The translations under genes and the position numbers were made by a program. From assembly GCF_000002995.4 (NCBI RefSeq), contig NW_025062475.1, forward strand, positions 12,928,687 through 12,992,686: a stretch of DNA of 64,000 nt, read 5' to 3'. A model generated the notes under the pieces. It did no database searches. It worked only from the letters and a program-made list of their open reading frames with translations, and was not told where the DNA came from. Each line of letters starts with the position of its first letter. Position 1 is the first letter of the stretch. Shown here piece after piece: positions 1 to 13,168 of the stretch. The stretch comes from Brugia malayi. Its lineage: Eukaryota; Nematoda; Chromadorea; Rhabditida; Onchocercidae.

Positions 1-334
1 TTGGAGTGGCCAATCCAAAACATATCCACAACAATTTATTAGTTGACCATTCATTTATCATTCTTCCTTTATCAGTTTACCAGAAGCTTTGAATTTTGAA
101 TAGAAACTGAAAATTCTTTTTCGCTTTTCCGAAAAGTGGAAAATGTTCAAATTGTATAGTTTGTTCCATTAGATCAACAGGAATTGACAAAAATTTCAAA
201 TTATTAACAAGATTCAAAAACAAATCAATAAACTAAGCTATTTTAGCAAAAAAAAAAAAAAAAAAAAATGTGAGATATTCTATACTCTTGGAATATAACA
301 TGTTTAATGTTTAGTAGTAAATTGTACAGATTAC
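1..334 (-). other. intron of the LENG8-like gene, running off the window
   Basis: The exon at 335-469 ends in an ATG followed by a GTAATC donor on the minus strand. I see no continuation of the SAC3 domain on the minus strand in bases 1-334. The sequence is AT-rich with an A-run near 248-268. Confidence 0.6.
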
Positions 335-3300
335 CATCAAATCTTGACGGATACTTCTTAACTGATCATTTGCATATGTATAATCTCGATTAGTTGCATA
401 TTTCTGCTGCACCAATTTCAGTGCTTTCTCCAGTATCTTCAGTGGTCGTACCGTGCTTGGCTCTGGAGCCTAGAATAAAAAAAAAAAAAAAGGAACTATT
501 CAGCAATTAAATGCATTTACATGTTATATATGAACGTTTGTGCATGTTTATAATGAAATAAATAACAATTAAAAAAGGTTTAATAGTATTATGCAAACAG
601 AAATACCTCAAATCTTCACATTTGAACTATGATTAAAAGACTAAAGAACGAGAAACTAACCGAAGTAAGACGGAAGTAAGATTTTTCGATATCCATACAT
701 GTTCCAACAACGTTATCACTGGTCCCTTGTTCACCCTCCCGATCAATGTACCAATCTAGACGACGACGCATCTCTGTGAATTTTGCCCGCCGTGCTTCAT
801 CATCTCGAGCAAAACGTCTAGCACGTTCTTCACGCTGCGCGTTACTTCGTTCATCAGCTGCCCAACGTCCAGATTTTCCACTATTCTTTTTTTGTTTCTT
901 CTTTTTTTTCTGCGCAGCGGTTTGTTTGAACTAAGGTCATTGAATTGAAAAAAAAAGAGAAAAATGTTTTTATGCCACTTATATTGAATGAAATAATGTG
1001 CTTGTTTTCAAATCTTTTCTTCTACTCTTTTTCAGCTTGATTTATATTGAAATTTTCACACCTAAATTTAACTTTGTAAATTTTTTTTATTTCATCGTAA
1101 AGAACTTTTACTAAGTATAAAAATCTTTTTTCCCAATAAAGTAAAACACACTTTTGGCTGCTCATCAACCGGATTATCTTCATCGGATGGAAGACGAACA
1201 CGAGGGCTGAACGGCACCCGCCTTTTAGACTGTTCACGAAACGTAGGAGATCGTGAATCTCTCCGATGACTCATCTCATGTTTAGACTTCTTCAGTGACC
1301 GTTTCTCCATTTCTGTGATTGCATTTAAACCTTTTTTTAGTTGACTAGCTGGTGTCCAACCCATTTTCAACTCAAAGTTCACTTCGGAAGGCAATGGCTC
1401 CTAAATAAAATAGATAATCTGTAACTGGAAAAAAAAAAAAAAAAAACTGTGAATCTTTAGAAAATTTACTAAAATATGATTTTTCATTCCTCTTTACTTC
1501 AATATCACTCCTGATTAATGTAAACATAATATGTTAATGATAATCATATAAATATTAATGATCACATTAAAGATAACTTCGAGAAAACGTTTAAACTTAC
1601 ACGATCCCAGTCAACTGCTTTATAAGCACCAGACATTAACAGAGGATTAAGTTTTTGTTTGAAATATTCTTCTAACTTATCGCGATCTTCCTTCTTTTCC
1701 ACTGCCATATACGAACGTTCCACATACCTCCTAAAAATATGAAAAAGTTCTTCAGGCTGAATAACTCTATCAAACGATCAGTTATATTTCAATGGATAAT
1801 AACGTCCCATCTTCTATATTTCATATATAGAGACAAATCAACATAAAATTTCTATTTTTTCGACTGAAAAATTATTTTCAACAGAAGTAATTGGATGACT
1901 CAGTGCTATTCCAATTTCGCTCAAGCTGAGTAATTGATAGTTTTTGACTAAAAGAAAGATTAGATAATTTGCAAATGGTAAGTTCACTGAATAAAAAAAC
2001 TGCAAAAAAAAAAAGTTACTTGACAGGATCCGGTATAGTTGGCGATTCCAATCCAAATGATTGAGAATTCTGATGAAAAGCTGGTGCAGTGTTAAGTCCT
2101 CGTGGACGATTAATTGAAAAACGTATGGGATGCTGTGGAGCGGTATTGTTTCGGCCATATTCTCCTCTTCCTGATCCTGATACTAGTGTTGATCTGTTCC
2201 CATTAAATCCAAACTGTCGTGGTTTAGCAGTAACATTTGACGATGCCCATGGGTTCATAAAATCTGGATGATAATTGACATTTGCTGATTGTAAATGTGT
2301 TCCTGATGGAGTAAAACCATAATTCATTCCTACATAAATCGAATTTTCCTGTGTTATACCATAAGTTTGGGATGGTTGTGGTGGTAACGATGATGTCAGT
2401 GATGACGATGATGACGATGGTGGTGGTGGTGGTGGTGGCGGTGGTAAACGAGGTAAAAATGGTGACATTCCAAGACTATGTTGTTCCATCCATGGATAAT
2501 AATGCATTATTTGAGAATGTATATCAGGTTGAGTTTGAGAATGATATGATGTCATAGATGAAATGTTCGAAGAGGTGGAGGTGGCTGAAACGTTAACCTT
2601 TTTCAAGGCTTCCTGTGCTTTTTCCCAAGCTGCCGTCTGATCATCTCGTGGTGTTGACACTTCGATGTTAGCATTTTGGGGTGGCATTGGTATTCCAGCA
2701 ATACAACTGTTATCCGCCGAATCAGGTATCCAAGTATATCTGAAATAAATCATACTTCTAGTCAAGTCCTATTGTAATATACGCTTACAAATTTCCTTGT
2801 CACAAATATAACTTTTCTTAATGCAAATTCAAATGAATTTCTTCAATAAATTTGAAGAAATAGTTTTTCAGTAAATTATTATACTGAACACAATTTTTAA
2901 ATGAAGAAATATATCAAGAATTTCAAATTAGTTTAGTATTCCTACAGTGTCTGTATTATATAGTTCAGTCTAATACAAAGTTATTGTCAATTGTCGGAAT
3001 GCTAATCATAGATTAGCAATATTGCTACTACCTTTGATCTTTAATGTTGCTACTACTTTGATCTGACGAAATTCCAATGTAATCGGGAAAATTACTCGGA
3101 AAATAGCATACGAAAAGGAAAATGATAGATATGCCTTTTTATCATTTTTTATTCCTACTCCAGACTCTGTTAAAACGCTAACTCATTTCAGTAATAACCA
3201 ACATATCAAGTGTTCTCATTAAAACCAATAATCCAGAATATGACGGAAATGAGAAGGATACAAGAAGAAATGTAATAAAATTCTATTTTTAATAGAAAGC

Positions 3301-3485
3301 AATTTGAAATCCACAATAAAAAGAACAATTAAACTTTTTGCAAAAAAAAGCAATGGAAAAAACAAAGTTATAAACATAATTTTATATATTACAGTTATAG
3401 AATAAAGTGGAAATTAAACGATTACTTACGTTCCAGATGAATTATTGCCTGACACTGCTGATGATTTCGATGGTAATGATGTCAT
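335..3485 (-). CDS. LENG8: LENG8-like SAC3-domain protein (3' end missing)
   Basis: Six coding exons, read right to left: 3430-3485, 2020-2739, 1601-1730, 1152-1400, 661-930, 335-469; all junctions keep frame and give 520 residues before the window edge. LENG8 belongs to the SAC3/GANP family, nuclear proteins linked to mRNA processing and export; that role is family knowledge. Seen here: an N-terminal WEKAQEAL motif (residues 57-64) like the WEKARQAL of vertebrate LENG8; a low-complexity region with nine prolines and six serines (118-132); a YVERSY...DWDREPLP block (about 261-306), the conserved LENG8 centre; a basic RS/KR-rich stretch (about 320-420); and GTCMDIEKSYFRLT then APEPSTVRPLKILEKAL, the start of the SAC3 domain (about 461-520). 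The start at 3485 follows an in-frame stop at 3526-3528 and fits exon 2. The rest of SAC3 lies left of base 1; 1-334 reads as intron. Identity is firm; the exact 5' exon is less so. Confidence 0.86.
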
Positions 3486-4410
3486 TGAAAGCGTCAAACT
3501 TGTTAAATTAGCACTTTGATCGTTCTAATTATTTAGCTGAAAGTGCTATGTCCAAATGTTACAACTTACCGTCAAAGGTTTATCTAAAGTAAATCTTTCA
3601 AAATAAACACTCCAAAAATTTAGTCACATAAATAACAGTGACATACACACAATTTGACGGGCCGCGTTTTAGAAAAGCAAAATTATCAAACTGATTTATT
3701 CGAGGAATTTTGTTGGTGGCATTTGGTGTAGTGTATATTAATTAGTGTTCTCATCAACTTTTAGGTTTTTTGACTTTTAGGTAAGTATTAGAAGGAGAGA
3801 GAATGCAGAGATAGTACATTGCTATGAAGAGGTGTAGGGAATGATAAGATGAGAAAATATGTGCTGCAGAGATTGAGAATAAAAGGAGATGAACGAAAGA
3901 AATTAAAGAGGAAACGATAGAGAAATTATAGGAAATTTAACGATAGAATAATTAGTTGTTGTAAATTGTAAGATTAGATGAAGTTTGAAAGATATTTAAT
4001 TGAAATTATCAGGGTATAGACAATACTGTAACTTGAAATGGAGGAAGTAAGATGTTGATGAGAATTGTAACTTTGTGGTTAATGAAGCAGAGAACTTTGG
4101 AATTGATTAGTTAATAATGTTAAAATTATAAGAAATAAGAATTGATTTTTTACGTTTTCCTTTTAATGAAGTCTTTTTTTAGTTCGGTCATTTAATTTGA
4201 TAGTATTAGTTTTGTTGCAGTTTATGATTAAATTATAATAATTCAATCATAAACGATAATAAATTGATTTTTAACGAATCTGTATAGAGTGAAGAGTATT
4301 AGTGATAATTATCTGTTTATTTTTTCTTTTTTTTTTCATAAATTCCACTCATAACGCAATGATTTTTCTTTTTTTCTAATTTTTTTTAAAAACTTTCTAG
4401 TTTTTAAGGA
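3486..4410. promoter_or_regulatory. divergent promoter interval between LENG8-like gene and rpb-3
   Basis: The two start codons are head to head, 925 bp apart, with no coding sequence between, so regulatory DNA is probably shared. On the minus strand a TTTCAG acceptor lies at 3537-3542, and a GGTAAGTT donor-like site at 3564-3570 sits only about 33-45 bases upstream of possible acceptors; this may be a tiny 5' UTR intron or a trans-splice acceptor. On the plus strand TTTCTAG at 4394-4400 ends 10 bases before the rpb-3 ATG. No TATA box stands out. Confidence 0.55.
4394..4400 (+). promoter_or_regulatory. probable trans-splice acceptor of rpb-3
   Basis: A T-rich tract ending in TTTCTAG lies 10 bases before the rpb-3 start with no obvious upstream partner exon. 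Acceptors this close to an ATG are the usual mark of spliced-leader addition in nematodes. A cis intron in the 5' UTR is the alternative. Confidence 0.5.
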
Positions 4411-4596
4411 ATGCCTTATGCTAATCAACCTCATGTTGCGATCACTGCCTTAAATGACGAAATTGTGCGATTCGTTTTAGAGGATACCGATTTAAGTGTT
4501 GCCAATTCGCTACGGCGAATTTTTATGGCTGAAGTACCAACTATGGGTAAATTTCAATAATTTTAATTTGCTCTGCAATATATATATATATATATA

Positions 4597-4644
<48 letters not shown>

Positions 4645-6469
4645 CTGTCGATTCATAATATATAAGGCGTGATTTGTAGATCGAATGATAAATGTTGATA
4701 ATTTCTCTTTTACTTAATGTTCAAAAAAAAAAAAGAGAAATTAGATACGGGCATCTACTGCAAAACTTCAATTATTAAGAATACAAAATTGTATTAGTTT
4801 CTCATTAAATCATTTAATGACTGAAGTAAATAGTATATCATGCGAAAGAAGTTATTAGTGAAAAAGTTAGCTTAAATGAATGAATTAAATGTAAGTTAAA
4901 TGAATGGATTTCATTAGAAGTAAGATGCATATTTTCAAAATGAACAAGGAATCTAGTCACATTTTCGACATTTTTTTTTTTTTTTTTTGTTTTCGTTATT
5001 TTTCTCATATTTTTCATAATATATTCTATCTGTGCTTCTAAAGTTTAATTTTAATGTAACTTACAGCAATTGATTGGGTACAAATTGAATCAAATTCAAG
5101 TGTCCTGCATGATGAATTTATTGCCCATCGTCTTGGTTTAATACCACTAACATCAGATTCAGTCGTAGATCAGATGCAATTTTCACGAGTTTGTGTTATC
5201 TATCTATTTGCTTACATGAATTACGCATATCATATATTAATGAAATATTGAAGCATAAGACATATAATGCTATAAAATGTTAACAATGAATGGTTTAGAT
5301 TATTTATATACTTTTGAAATAATTTTTACTATTATCTAATCTATTTCATTTTTAGGACTGTCAATGTACAGAATTTTGTCAGTTTTGTGCAGTGGAAATG
5401 CGACTTCGGGTACGCTGTGACGATGAGGGAATAAGAGCAGTGACAACAGCTGATCTTGAAACCAGTAATCCAGATGTAGCTCCTGCATGTGGCGTACATA
5501 TACGTAATCGTAATGCCGAAGAAAATGCCAGTGATGATATTCTCATTGTTAAGTTGAGAAAAGGGCAAGATATTGATATTAAATGTATTGCCAAAAAGGT
5601 AAACTATTAGTATTTAGTTACTGTAAAACTCAACTAACGTTTAACTGTAAATATTTTTCTATCATAATTCCTTATATTTTATTTGTACTTTATTATCAGT
5701 ATATAGCTTTAATGTCATCACACATGAAAATTTTAGATTTTGAATTGTAATAATTAGTAATTTTTTACGATTGAAAAAATTACTTTTGTACAAAAATTCT
5801 TTGAGAAAAAATTTTAAGATTGATTTAAGCATTGACTTGATCAAGTCAATTTTAATAAATGAGATTACTTCATCTAAAAATTACTGTTCGATATTCGCTT
5901 CTGAAATCTTTTAATTTATCTGTTTTGAAATGAATATCATATTGTTATAGGGATTCGGTAAAGAACATGCCAAATGGAATCCAACTTGTTGCGTAGCATT
6001 TGAGTACGATCCTGACAATGCTCTTAGGCATACAATGTTAGCGAAACCAGAAGAATGGCCAAAAAGTGAATATTCTCAATTGGAAGATGATGAATATGAA
6101 GCACCTTTCGATCCGATGGCTAAGCCAAATAAATTTTGGTTTACAGTTGAATCTACTGGAGCTTTAAAGGTAGATAGTTTCTTTGTTATGATTCATTTCC
6201 TCATTTTTGAACAAAAAAGTTTGGACCAAATGATTTTTTTTGATCTGATGATCTTAAGTTTCTACTTTCAAGATCTTATCTTAGTTCCTATTTAAAAAGA
6301 TTAGAAGAAATTCTTTTATTCAAATAATACAATTTTGATATATTAAACGTTAATGTTGCAGGCAGAAAATATTATTTTAAGTGGTATTTCTGTTCTGAAA
6401 AAGAAACTGGCTGACTTACAAAATCAACTGCAAAGAGAATTATTACAACAAGGACATGTTTATCATTGA
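4411..6469 (+). CDS. rpb-3: DNA-directed RNA polymerase II subunit RPB3
   Basis: Five exons: 4411-4546, 5067-5188, 5356-5598, 5951-6169, 6362-6469 (stop TGA 6467-6469). All junctions are GT..AG and in frame, giving 275 residues, the same length as human RPB3. RPB3 is the alpha-like assembly subunit of Pol II and dimerises with RPB11 in the nucleus. Seen: the N-terminal alpha motif ([15 protein letters not shown]), [13 protein letters not shown], and the zinc-binding loop with cysteines at 88, 90, 94 and 97 (C-x-C-x3-C-x2-C) at the start of exon 3, then [10 protein letters not shown] in exon 4 and a helical C-terminus in exon 5. The start is chosen by homology (MPYANQPHV) and by the acceptor just before it. 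Intron 1 holds an (AT)n tract. The gene is complete with no damage seen; identity is near certain. Confidence 0.97.
4579..4642. repeat. (AT)n microsatellite in rpb-3 intron 1
   Basis: Alternating TA run of about 60 bases, with one interruption near 4597-4605, wholly inside intron 1. Confidence 0.9.
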
Positions 6470-6720
6470 TTCAAGACATGTTCGTACTAGTCTTTGTTTT
6501 GTTTTAGCATTTTGTTCAATTTTTTTTTCAAACTTTTCCACACAAGTTAAGATCTCGTTGCGATGAAACATTGATAGATGTGAATTCGTTTCTAGATTTA
6601 TGAATTAATTGTTTTTATGCTGTTTTATTGTTTTGAATATTTTGTACAAAATTTGTCAAGTCTTATTAACTTTGTTCATTTCTTTATTTTAATAAATAAA
6701 AAATTCCTTTTACTTTGTAG
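6470..6720 (+). other. rpb-3 3' UTR with polyadenylation signal
   Basis: About 220 bases of AT-rich non-coding sequence follow the TGA. Overlapping AATAAA hexamers lie at 6691-6700, so cleavage near 6710-6725 is likely. The exact end is inferred. Confidence 0.55.
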
Positions 6721-8263
6721 TAATATACTTTTGTTCCATGCGGAAAATGAAATGCAAAATTCATTTATGATTTTTTATAGAAAAGAATAAAGTGATCCTA
6801 TGGGTTGATTTATGATGCCAATGATATACAGTAATTTTTGTAGTTTTTTTTTTTTTTTTTCCTTCCTTTTTCCATTTCCTATCAACAAATTTAGGTGAAA
6901 TTTCAAATTACTGTTTAAATGACTCAATGTTTTGAGGTGAACAATTGAAAATTATTATGCAAAATTATTATGAAAATTATTATAGCAGTAGGATTTATAT
7001 AAAAATAGATATAATATTAAAATTACTGAAAAAGAAAAAAAAAAAAATTGATTAGCTTTTGATAGATTGTTTTTTTCTTAATATTAGAAGTTTAGTTATT
7101 GAAAAATATCTATCCATACATACATTTCTTTTTTTTTTTTTTCCTTTAATTTCTATTTTTCTTTCTTCATTGAAATAGTATTACTTTTTTTTTTTTTTTC
7201 TTCCTTTTCAAGGACATAAGACGATGAAAAAAAAAAAAAAAGAAGAAAGAAAGGAAGGAAAGAATCAAAAAAAAAAAAATGAACGAAACATAGTAATAAT
7301 TATAACGTTGCGATGTAAAATTTCATTTTTTGTTTTCTTTTTTTTTTTTTCTACTATTCCTTTTCTTTTCATATTTTTAATGCCATAAATTATATATCAT
7401 TTTTATCATTATTTGTTACAAGTTTTTATCATTTCCTTAAAATTTTTCTTTTTATTTCAATTTTTTTTTTTTTTTCTAATCTATTATTCTCATATAATCT
7501 TCTTGGAAAAAAAAAAAAATGAAAGAAAGAAAGAAGGAAAACTTTAAAGCTGGTTTCGAATATTTGTCATATATCATCTAAATTTGTAATTTTTTTTTTT
7601 TTTTTATTTTTAAATTTGTGAACAAGAGAAATATTTGCTTCAAAAAAAAAAAAAAAAAAAAGAGAGGGAGAGAGAGAGAGAGAGAGAGAAAAGATAAAAG
7701 AGAATGAAGAAATGATATGTTCATACAAAGAATGTAATGAAATGAATGAATGAAAAAAAAGAAAGGAATGGATGTGAAAAGAAGAAAATGATAATAGATA
7801 AGAATTTTTTATTCAATCAGAAATTATTATCATAATTTATCTTTTATAATTACTTAATTTTTTTTTTTTTTTTTTGGATAAAAATAATTCGAAACAAAAA
7901 AAAAAATTTTGCCTTTTTTTTTTTTTTCGAGAATTTGAAATATCTTGAATATATTAATCATTTGAAATAAGATTTATTCCTCTCTCTCTCTCTCTCTCTC
8001 CCTCTCTCTCTCTCTCTGTTTTTTTTCAAGGAGAAAATAATATTTCAGGATTTCTTTTAAATTTCAACCATTTAAAATAGCATTTTGGATATTTCTTTAC
8101 TTCCATACAATGTTATTAATATTTTCAATTGATTTTTTAGATTAAAAGAAAAAAAAAAAATTAGAAATTAAGATTTGAAAATTTAATGAATGCATGTTTT
8201 TTTTTTTAACTTCGAAACTTTCCAATTGTTAAACTTTTTATTTTTATTTATTTTTTTTTTTTT

Positions 8264-10110
8264 GTATTATAAAAATAATACCTAAAAAATTTGATTTTCA
8301 ACTATTTTTCATTTCTTCAAAATTACAAGCATTAATTTAATTAATTTTAAAATGGTCATTCATGTTTCATTCGTTTTTTTTTTTTTTTTTTTTTTTAAAA
8401 AAAATCACAAAAATTCAAAGAAATTAGTGAATGTTTAAAAAAGATTAAAGTTTTAAATTTTAGTTTAACATTTATCTCTAAATGTTACCACCATTTTGTT
8501 TTCATATCTTTCCTATTTTTTACTTTCTTTATTTTCCTAATTTTTACTAATTTTAGTAAGAAATTGAAGATAGAAATAATGATAATAAATTAAAACCAAA
8601 AAAAAAAAAGAAATGAAAAGTTCATTTTTAAAAATTTAACCTCAAAAAAAAAAAAAAAAATTCGTATAAAGGTCAAATCAATCGGTGATATCTTACAAAA
8701 TTTATTTCTTTTTTTTTTCTTTTACTTTCTTTTCATCCTCTCTTCTATCCTATTTTCCTACAATCATCCTAATACTATTACCATTTATTTATTTATTTAT
8801 TTATTTTTAAACCACCAAAGCAATTACCTGAGATATTCGTCCTTTCATTTAACCTCTCATTAAGAGAGAGAGAGAGGGAGAGAGAGAGGGAGGGAGAGAG
8901 GGAGAAGCGAAAAAATTTGATATAACCTTGGTTACATTACATGTAATAATTATTATTCATTCATAAATAGTGAGAAATGCAATGATTAAATTTTCTTTTT
9001 AATATAAAAATTTGATTATAATTAAAATTACAATAAATTATCATAAATTTTATTATAATTTGAAAAAAAAATCAAATTATATTACTCAATCAATCATTTC
9101 ATTAAAAATTTATAACTTTAGTAAAGTAATGAAATCAGATTATTTTGCAAAAAAAAAAAAAAATGATATTTCAATATAATTTATTTTATGATATTATCAT
9201 ACCTAAATTAATTGTAATTTTATAGCGATAGTGATAACAACAGATGATAAAAGATGATAATAGTGATAATAACTGTATCAATTGCGCTGGAAATTTGAGG
9301 TTAATCTAAGATAATAATATAATTCATTGATTGATTAAGCTGATAAGATATTAATTTTGATTGAAAAGTTGAAAAAAATTTTTTTTTTGCATGCGATAAT
9401 CAAAGAAAATAAATGTGTTTTAATTAAAATTTTAATTGAAAATAAGCACAGTATTAATTGAAAGTAAAAAAAAAAAAAAAAAAAGTTGCATTGATAAAAT
9501 TTTAATAATATGTTTGTTTTATTAAAATTACTTCTTAAGACTTAAGTAATGGTATTATTATTTGATTTTACAGAAAGTTAAAAACCTTTTTTTTTTTTTT
9601 TTCTACAAACTTTTTCAATATTGACTTATTTATATCCGGTATTAGTGTAGATTTTTCCGGATAATGTTTATTTCTTAACTTAATGATTACATTTGGTCAT
9701 TTAATTTTAGTCTAACTAACTAATAGTTTTATTTTATAAAATAATTTTTATAATATTTAAAATTCAAATGAATTATTTATAATTGAATCAATAATTTTGT
9801 TTTATTAAAGAATTTTTCTCTGATTTCATCAATAATTGCAATAATTAAACAATAATTAACTTACCTAAATCATTTTGCATCATTTTGTTTCATAGCAAAT
9901 ATTTGAAAAGGAATTGTTAACTGTCCGGTTTTTACTTTTTTAGCTAAAGTAATGAAATTAGAAATTGTAAATTTGGCATAATTTAATAAGAAATAATCCT
10001 GTTTATATTTAAAGCAAATCCGGTTTTTCTTGATGCAAACATTATTGTAGGAAAGTTAATATCTTTTATAATATTTAATTGCCTTTTCTCTCTTCCTACT
10101 TAGATATATG
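8264..10110. repeat. 1.85-kb duplicated segment, copy A
   Basis: This block is repeated almost base for base at 27452-29319. Differences are mostly in homopolymer and GA lengths, plus a handful of single-base changes and a 10-base indel near 9930 (extra bases in copy B). It starts right after a T-run and ends at a TATATG. It has no ORF and no terminal inverted repeats I can see. Copy A has no flanking direct repeat, so it looks like the source copy. Confidence 0.93.
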
Positions 10111-12247
10111 ATTGTTATAGATGAAAATTTTAAATTGAATTACTTCATTAAAATGCTTAAATTATGTTTACGACTAAAAATTATAATTTCAATATTTCAA
10201 TTTTAAAGTTTAATTTGAATTTCTTTTTTTTTTTTAGATATATATTATACGGAAATAGTAAAATGATTCATTGGTATATTTGAATGAATAAATTATTCGT
10301 ATATGCATATCAGTATTATCAATTTCTGAATCTGAAATCTTTTGATCAATAAATTTGAATGGACAGAAAATTTTAGAAAAATTAAATTGATTGATCAAAA
10401 GGATTGCAATGTTATTTATTTTAAGAAAGATTTTAATTGTAATTTATTATAATTTCATTTATTTTTTAATTTATTCGTCCAAATATGTGAAATTAATTAA
10501 ATAAACTATAAAAAACAATTAAGCTAAAATAAAATTAATATTTTTCAATTTATATTATTCAAATTTAGCAAAAAATGTAGCACCACACGGCTACACTTAA
10601 TATTTCTTATGAAAAAGAATTATAATTAATTATCATCTTGTGATAATCACATTTTATGCATAATTAATTTCAATCTTATTTAATTTAAACTATCATTCAT
10701 TCTTCTTTTCGTTTTTTTTTTTTTGAAAAAGAAAATATTAAACAGATAATGAGCGAATTTATTTTATTTAATTACGATTTTTGCAGTTTGATTTTAGCGC
10801 AAATCAAAAATGATAAAAAATGAGAAAGAAAAAAAGCGAAAGGAAAAGCAATGAGTTAAAAAGTTTATCATTTAGTAATTGAATATAATTTACTAATTAA
10901 ATATTTTTAATTAAATTATTTTTTTGCTCATTTTTCATTTTTTAAGCAATTTAAATAAATTTTTGCATATACAATCTGTTTCTCTTATTTATTTTGGTTG
11001 TTATTTTTACTTAATCTAAAAATCTAAAAATTGGAAATCATACTGGAAATGTTTGTTATTAATTTATTTTAAAATTTTAAAAGTGTTAGCACAAATGAAT
11101 CTTTTAAATATTTACTTATGTTTTCCATTTATTTATTTGTGTTAAAAATGGAAGAAAGAAAAAAAGTAAATAATACAGACATTTTGAAATATTATCCAAT
11201 TTTTGAAACAGATAATATAGTACTTAAATAATATTTAGTTGAATTATTAATTAGTTTTTTAATTAATTACTTTTTTTTTCTTTAGAGTTGTAACAAATAG
11301 TAATACATAAATATCGATTAACTAAAATATCAATTTGAAATTAGAATTATAAATGAAATAATATTTTTATTTAAAAAATATAAATATGTAATCTTAAAGA
11401 AAATATCTTCTCATACGATATAATTTCAATTTAAATTTCAAGGTTAAGTCAAAAAAAAAAAAAAAAAAAAAAAAAAAAACAAATTAGTTTGTATTTGAAT
11501 ATTTACATGGCAATGTCATACATTTCCTGTTACTTTCTAATGCATTAATTCATTGCTGTGAGCAAATTTTTAAAATTTATTCCTTCCGGATGCATTCATT
11601 TCAAATTTGATAAATTTGATTAATTAAAAATTGAATTAAAAAAAAGAAAAGATCAATTCCTAACAATATTATTTATGTTAGAAATGATATAAAATTCAAA
11701 TTTAAATTTGAAATTCAAAATTTAAAATTTAAATTTGTACTACTAAATGATATGAATCCGGCAGTTGTAAAAAAAAAAAAAAAACAAACTTGTTAAAACT
11801 TTTTAATAATCATTTTTTAAATTATAATTCATTATATATTATCATTTGTGAATTGTTCTCTTCAAATTATTATTTATCTTCGAAATTAATAAAAAAAAAA
11901 AAAAAAAAATTAATTAAAAATAGTATTTTTAAAAAAAAAAATTTAATAAATAATAAATTAATAAAAAAATTCTTATCCATTTTTTTTTTTTTTATCATGA
12001 AAATTACACTATCATCTTGACGTAAGTTATCACGTAAATAACTTTTCAACTTTGACGTTGCAATTTTACATTCTTGAAAATGATTTCGTATACTCATAAT
12101 TTTTAATAATTATTTAATGATAAAATACAATTGACAAAAATGATTTTATTAAGATATTCTGAGGATGAAATATTTCCATAAAATTGATGAAAATAATCAA
12201 AATTAAATGCTTCATTTTAAATTTATTATCAAAATTAGTGACAGGAA

Positions 12248-12280
<33 letters not shown>

Positions 12281-13168
12281 GAAAAAAAAGAGATTAAATT
12301 TGATAAACGAGATTCAAAATTGGTCAAAAATTTTTTTTTTGTAAATAAAAAAAAAAAGAAAATTAAGAAAACGATATAAAAGAAAACAAATAATGAATTC
12401 TTCTCATCTCTCTACTTTAAATTTTTGTTATCTCATCAGATTATCTCAAATTTTATAACAATTTTCAAACTATAAAAGAAAAAGGTAATAATAAAATAAA
12501 ATTATTTTTAAAATGAATGAAGAAAAAATGATGAAAATTTCATTATGAAAAAATTTTCTTTATTTATATCCAAAAATAAAAATTGAAAATTGAAAGAAAA
12601 AAAAAAAAAACGAGAAAATTGCATAAATTTATAAATCAAAAAATGAATGATAGAAGAAAAGAAATCATTAAACGAAGAGGTCAAAAAGAAAATAAATTTT
12701 TGAACAATTTAAATTTTCCAAAAAAAAAAAAAAAGAAGGAAAAAAATTCCAAAAAAAGTAAAAATTTTTTTTTTCCTTTTTTTAAATAGAAACTTTATAA
12801 TACTTTAATTATTTGATAATTATTCAAATTTTTCATTTATTTTTTTTTTCTCTCTCTCTCTCCCACTCTTTCTAATTTTTAATTTATATAATAATGTAAC
12901 ATTGTTAAATTAAAATTAAAGAAATCAATTTTGTGGATCAGTTGGAATGACCTAAATTTTTTCATTTTGCTTATTTCCTTAAAATGAAACAACTAATTTC
13001 TTTATAAAATGACAAAATAAAGAGTTTATGTTTTTTCCTTTTTTTTTTTTTCATTTTTAATTTTTTTTCTTTTTCTCTTTTTCGTATTCGTTTTAATTTT
13101 TTTTTTTTTTTGTTAATTTTTTTTTAAAAAAAAAATGACAAATTAATGAAGAGATTAAGACATAAAAG

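Noticed and set aside
746..934. Plus-strand ORF of 62 codons and the ORF at 2089-2271
   Set aside because: Shadows of LENG8-like coding exons on the minus strand.
2351..2557. Plus-strand ORF rich in Val and Met
   Set aside because: Antisense of the proline/serine-run exon of the LENG8-like gene.
5341..5594. Minus-strand ORFs opposite rpb-3 exon 3
   Set aside because: Antisense shadows of a clearly conserved RPB3 exon.
8264..10110. Copy A/B as a DNA transposon or Helitron
   Set aside because: No terminal inverted repeats, no transposase or Rep/helicase reading frame, and a flanking duplication far longer than transposons make.
10578..10597. Small hairpin TGTAGC-8 bases-GCTACA
   Set aside because: A 6-base stem is expected by chance in 64 kb; nothing around it supports an RNA gene.
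12583..12789. Lysine-rich ORF of 68 codons
   Set aside because: Made of A-runs; no start context, no domain, codon content equal to the surrounding AT-rich DNA.
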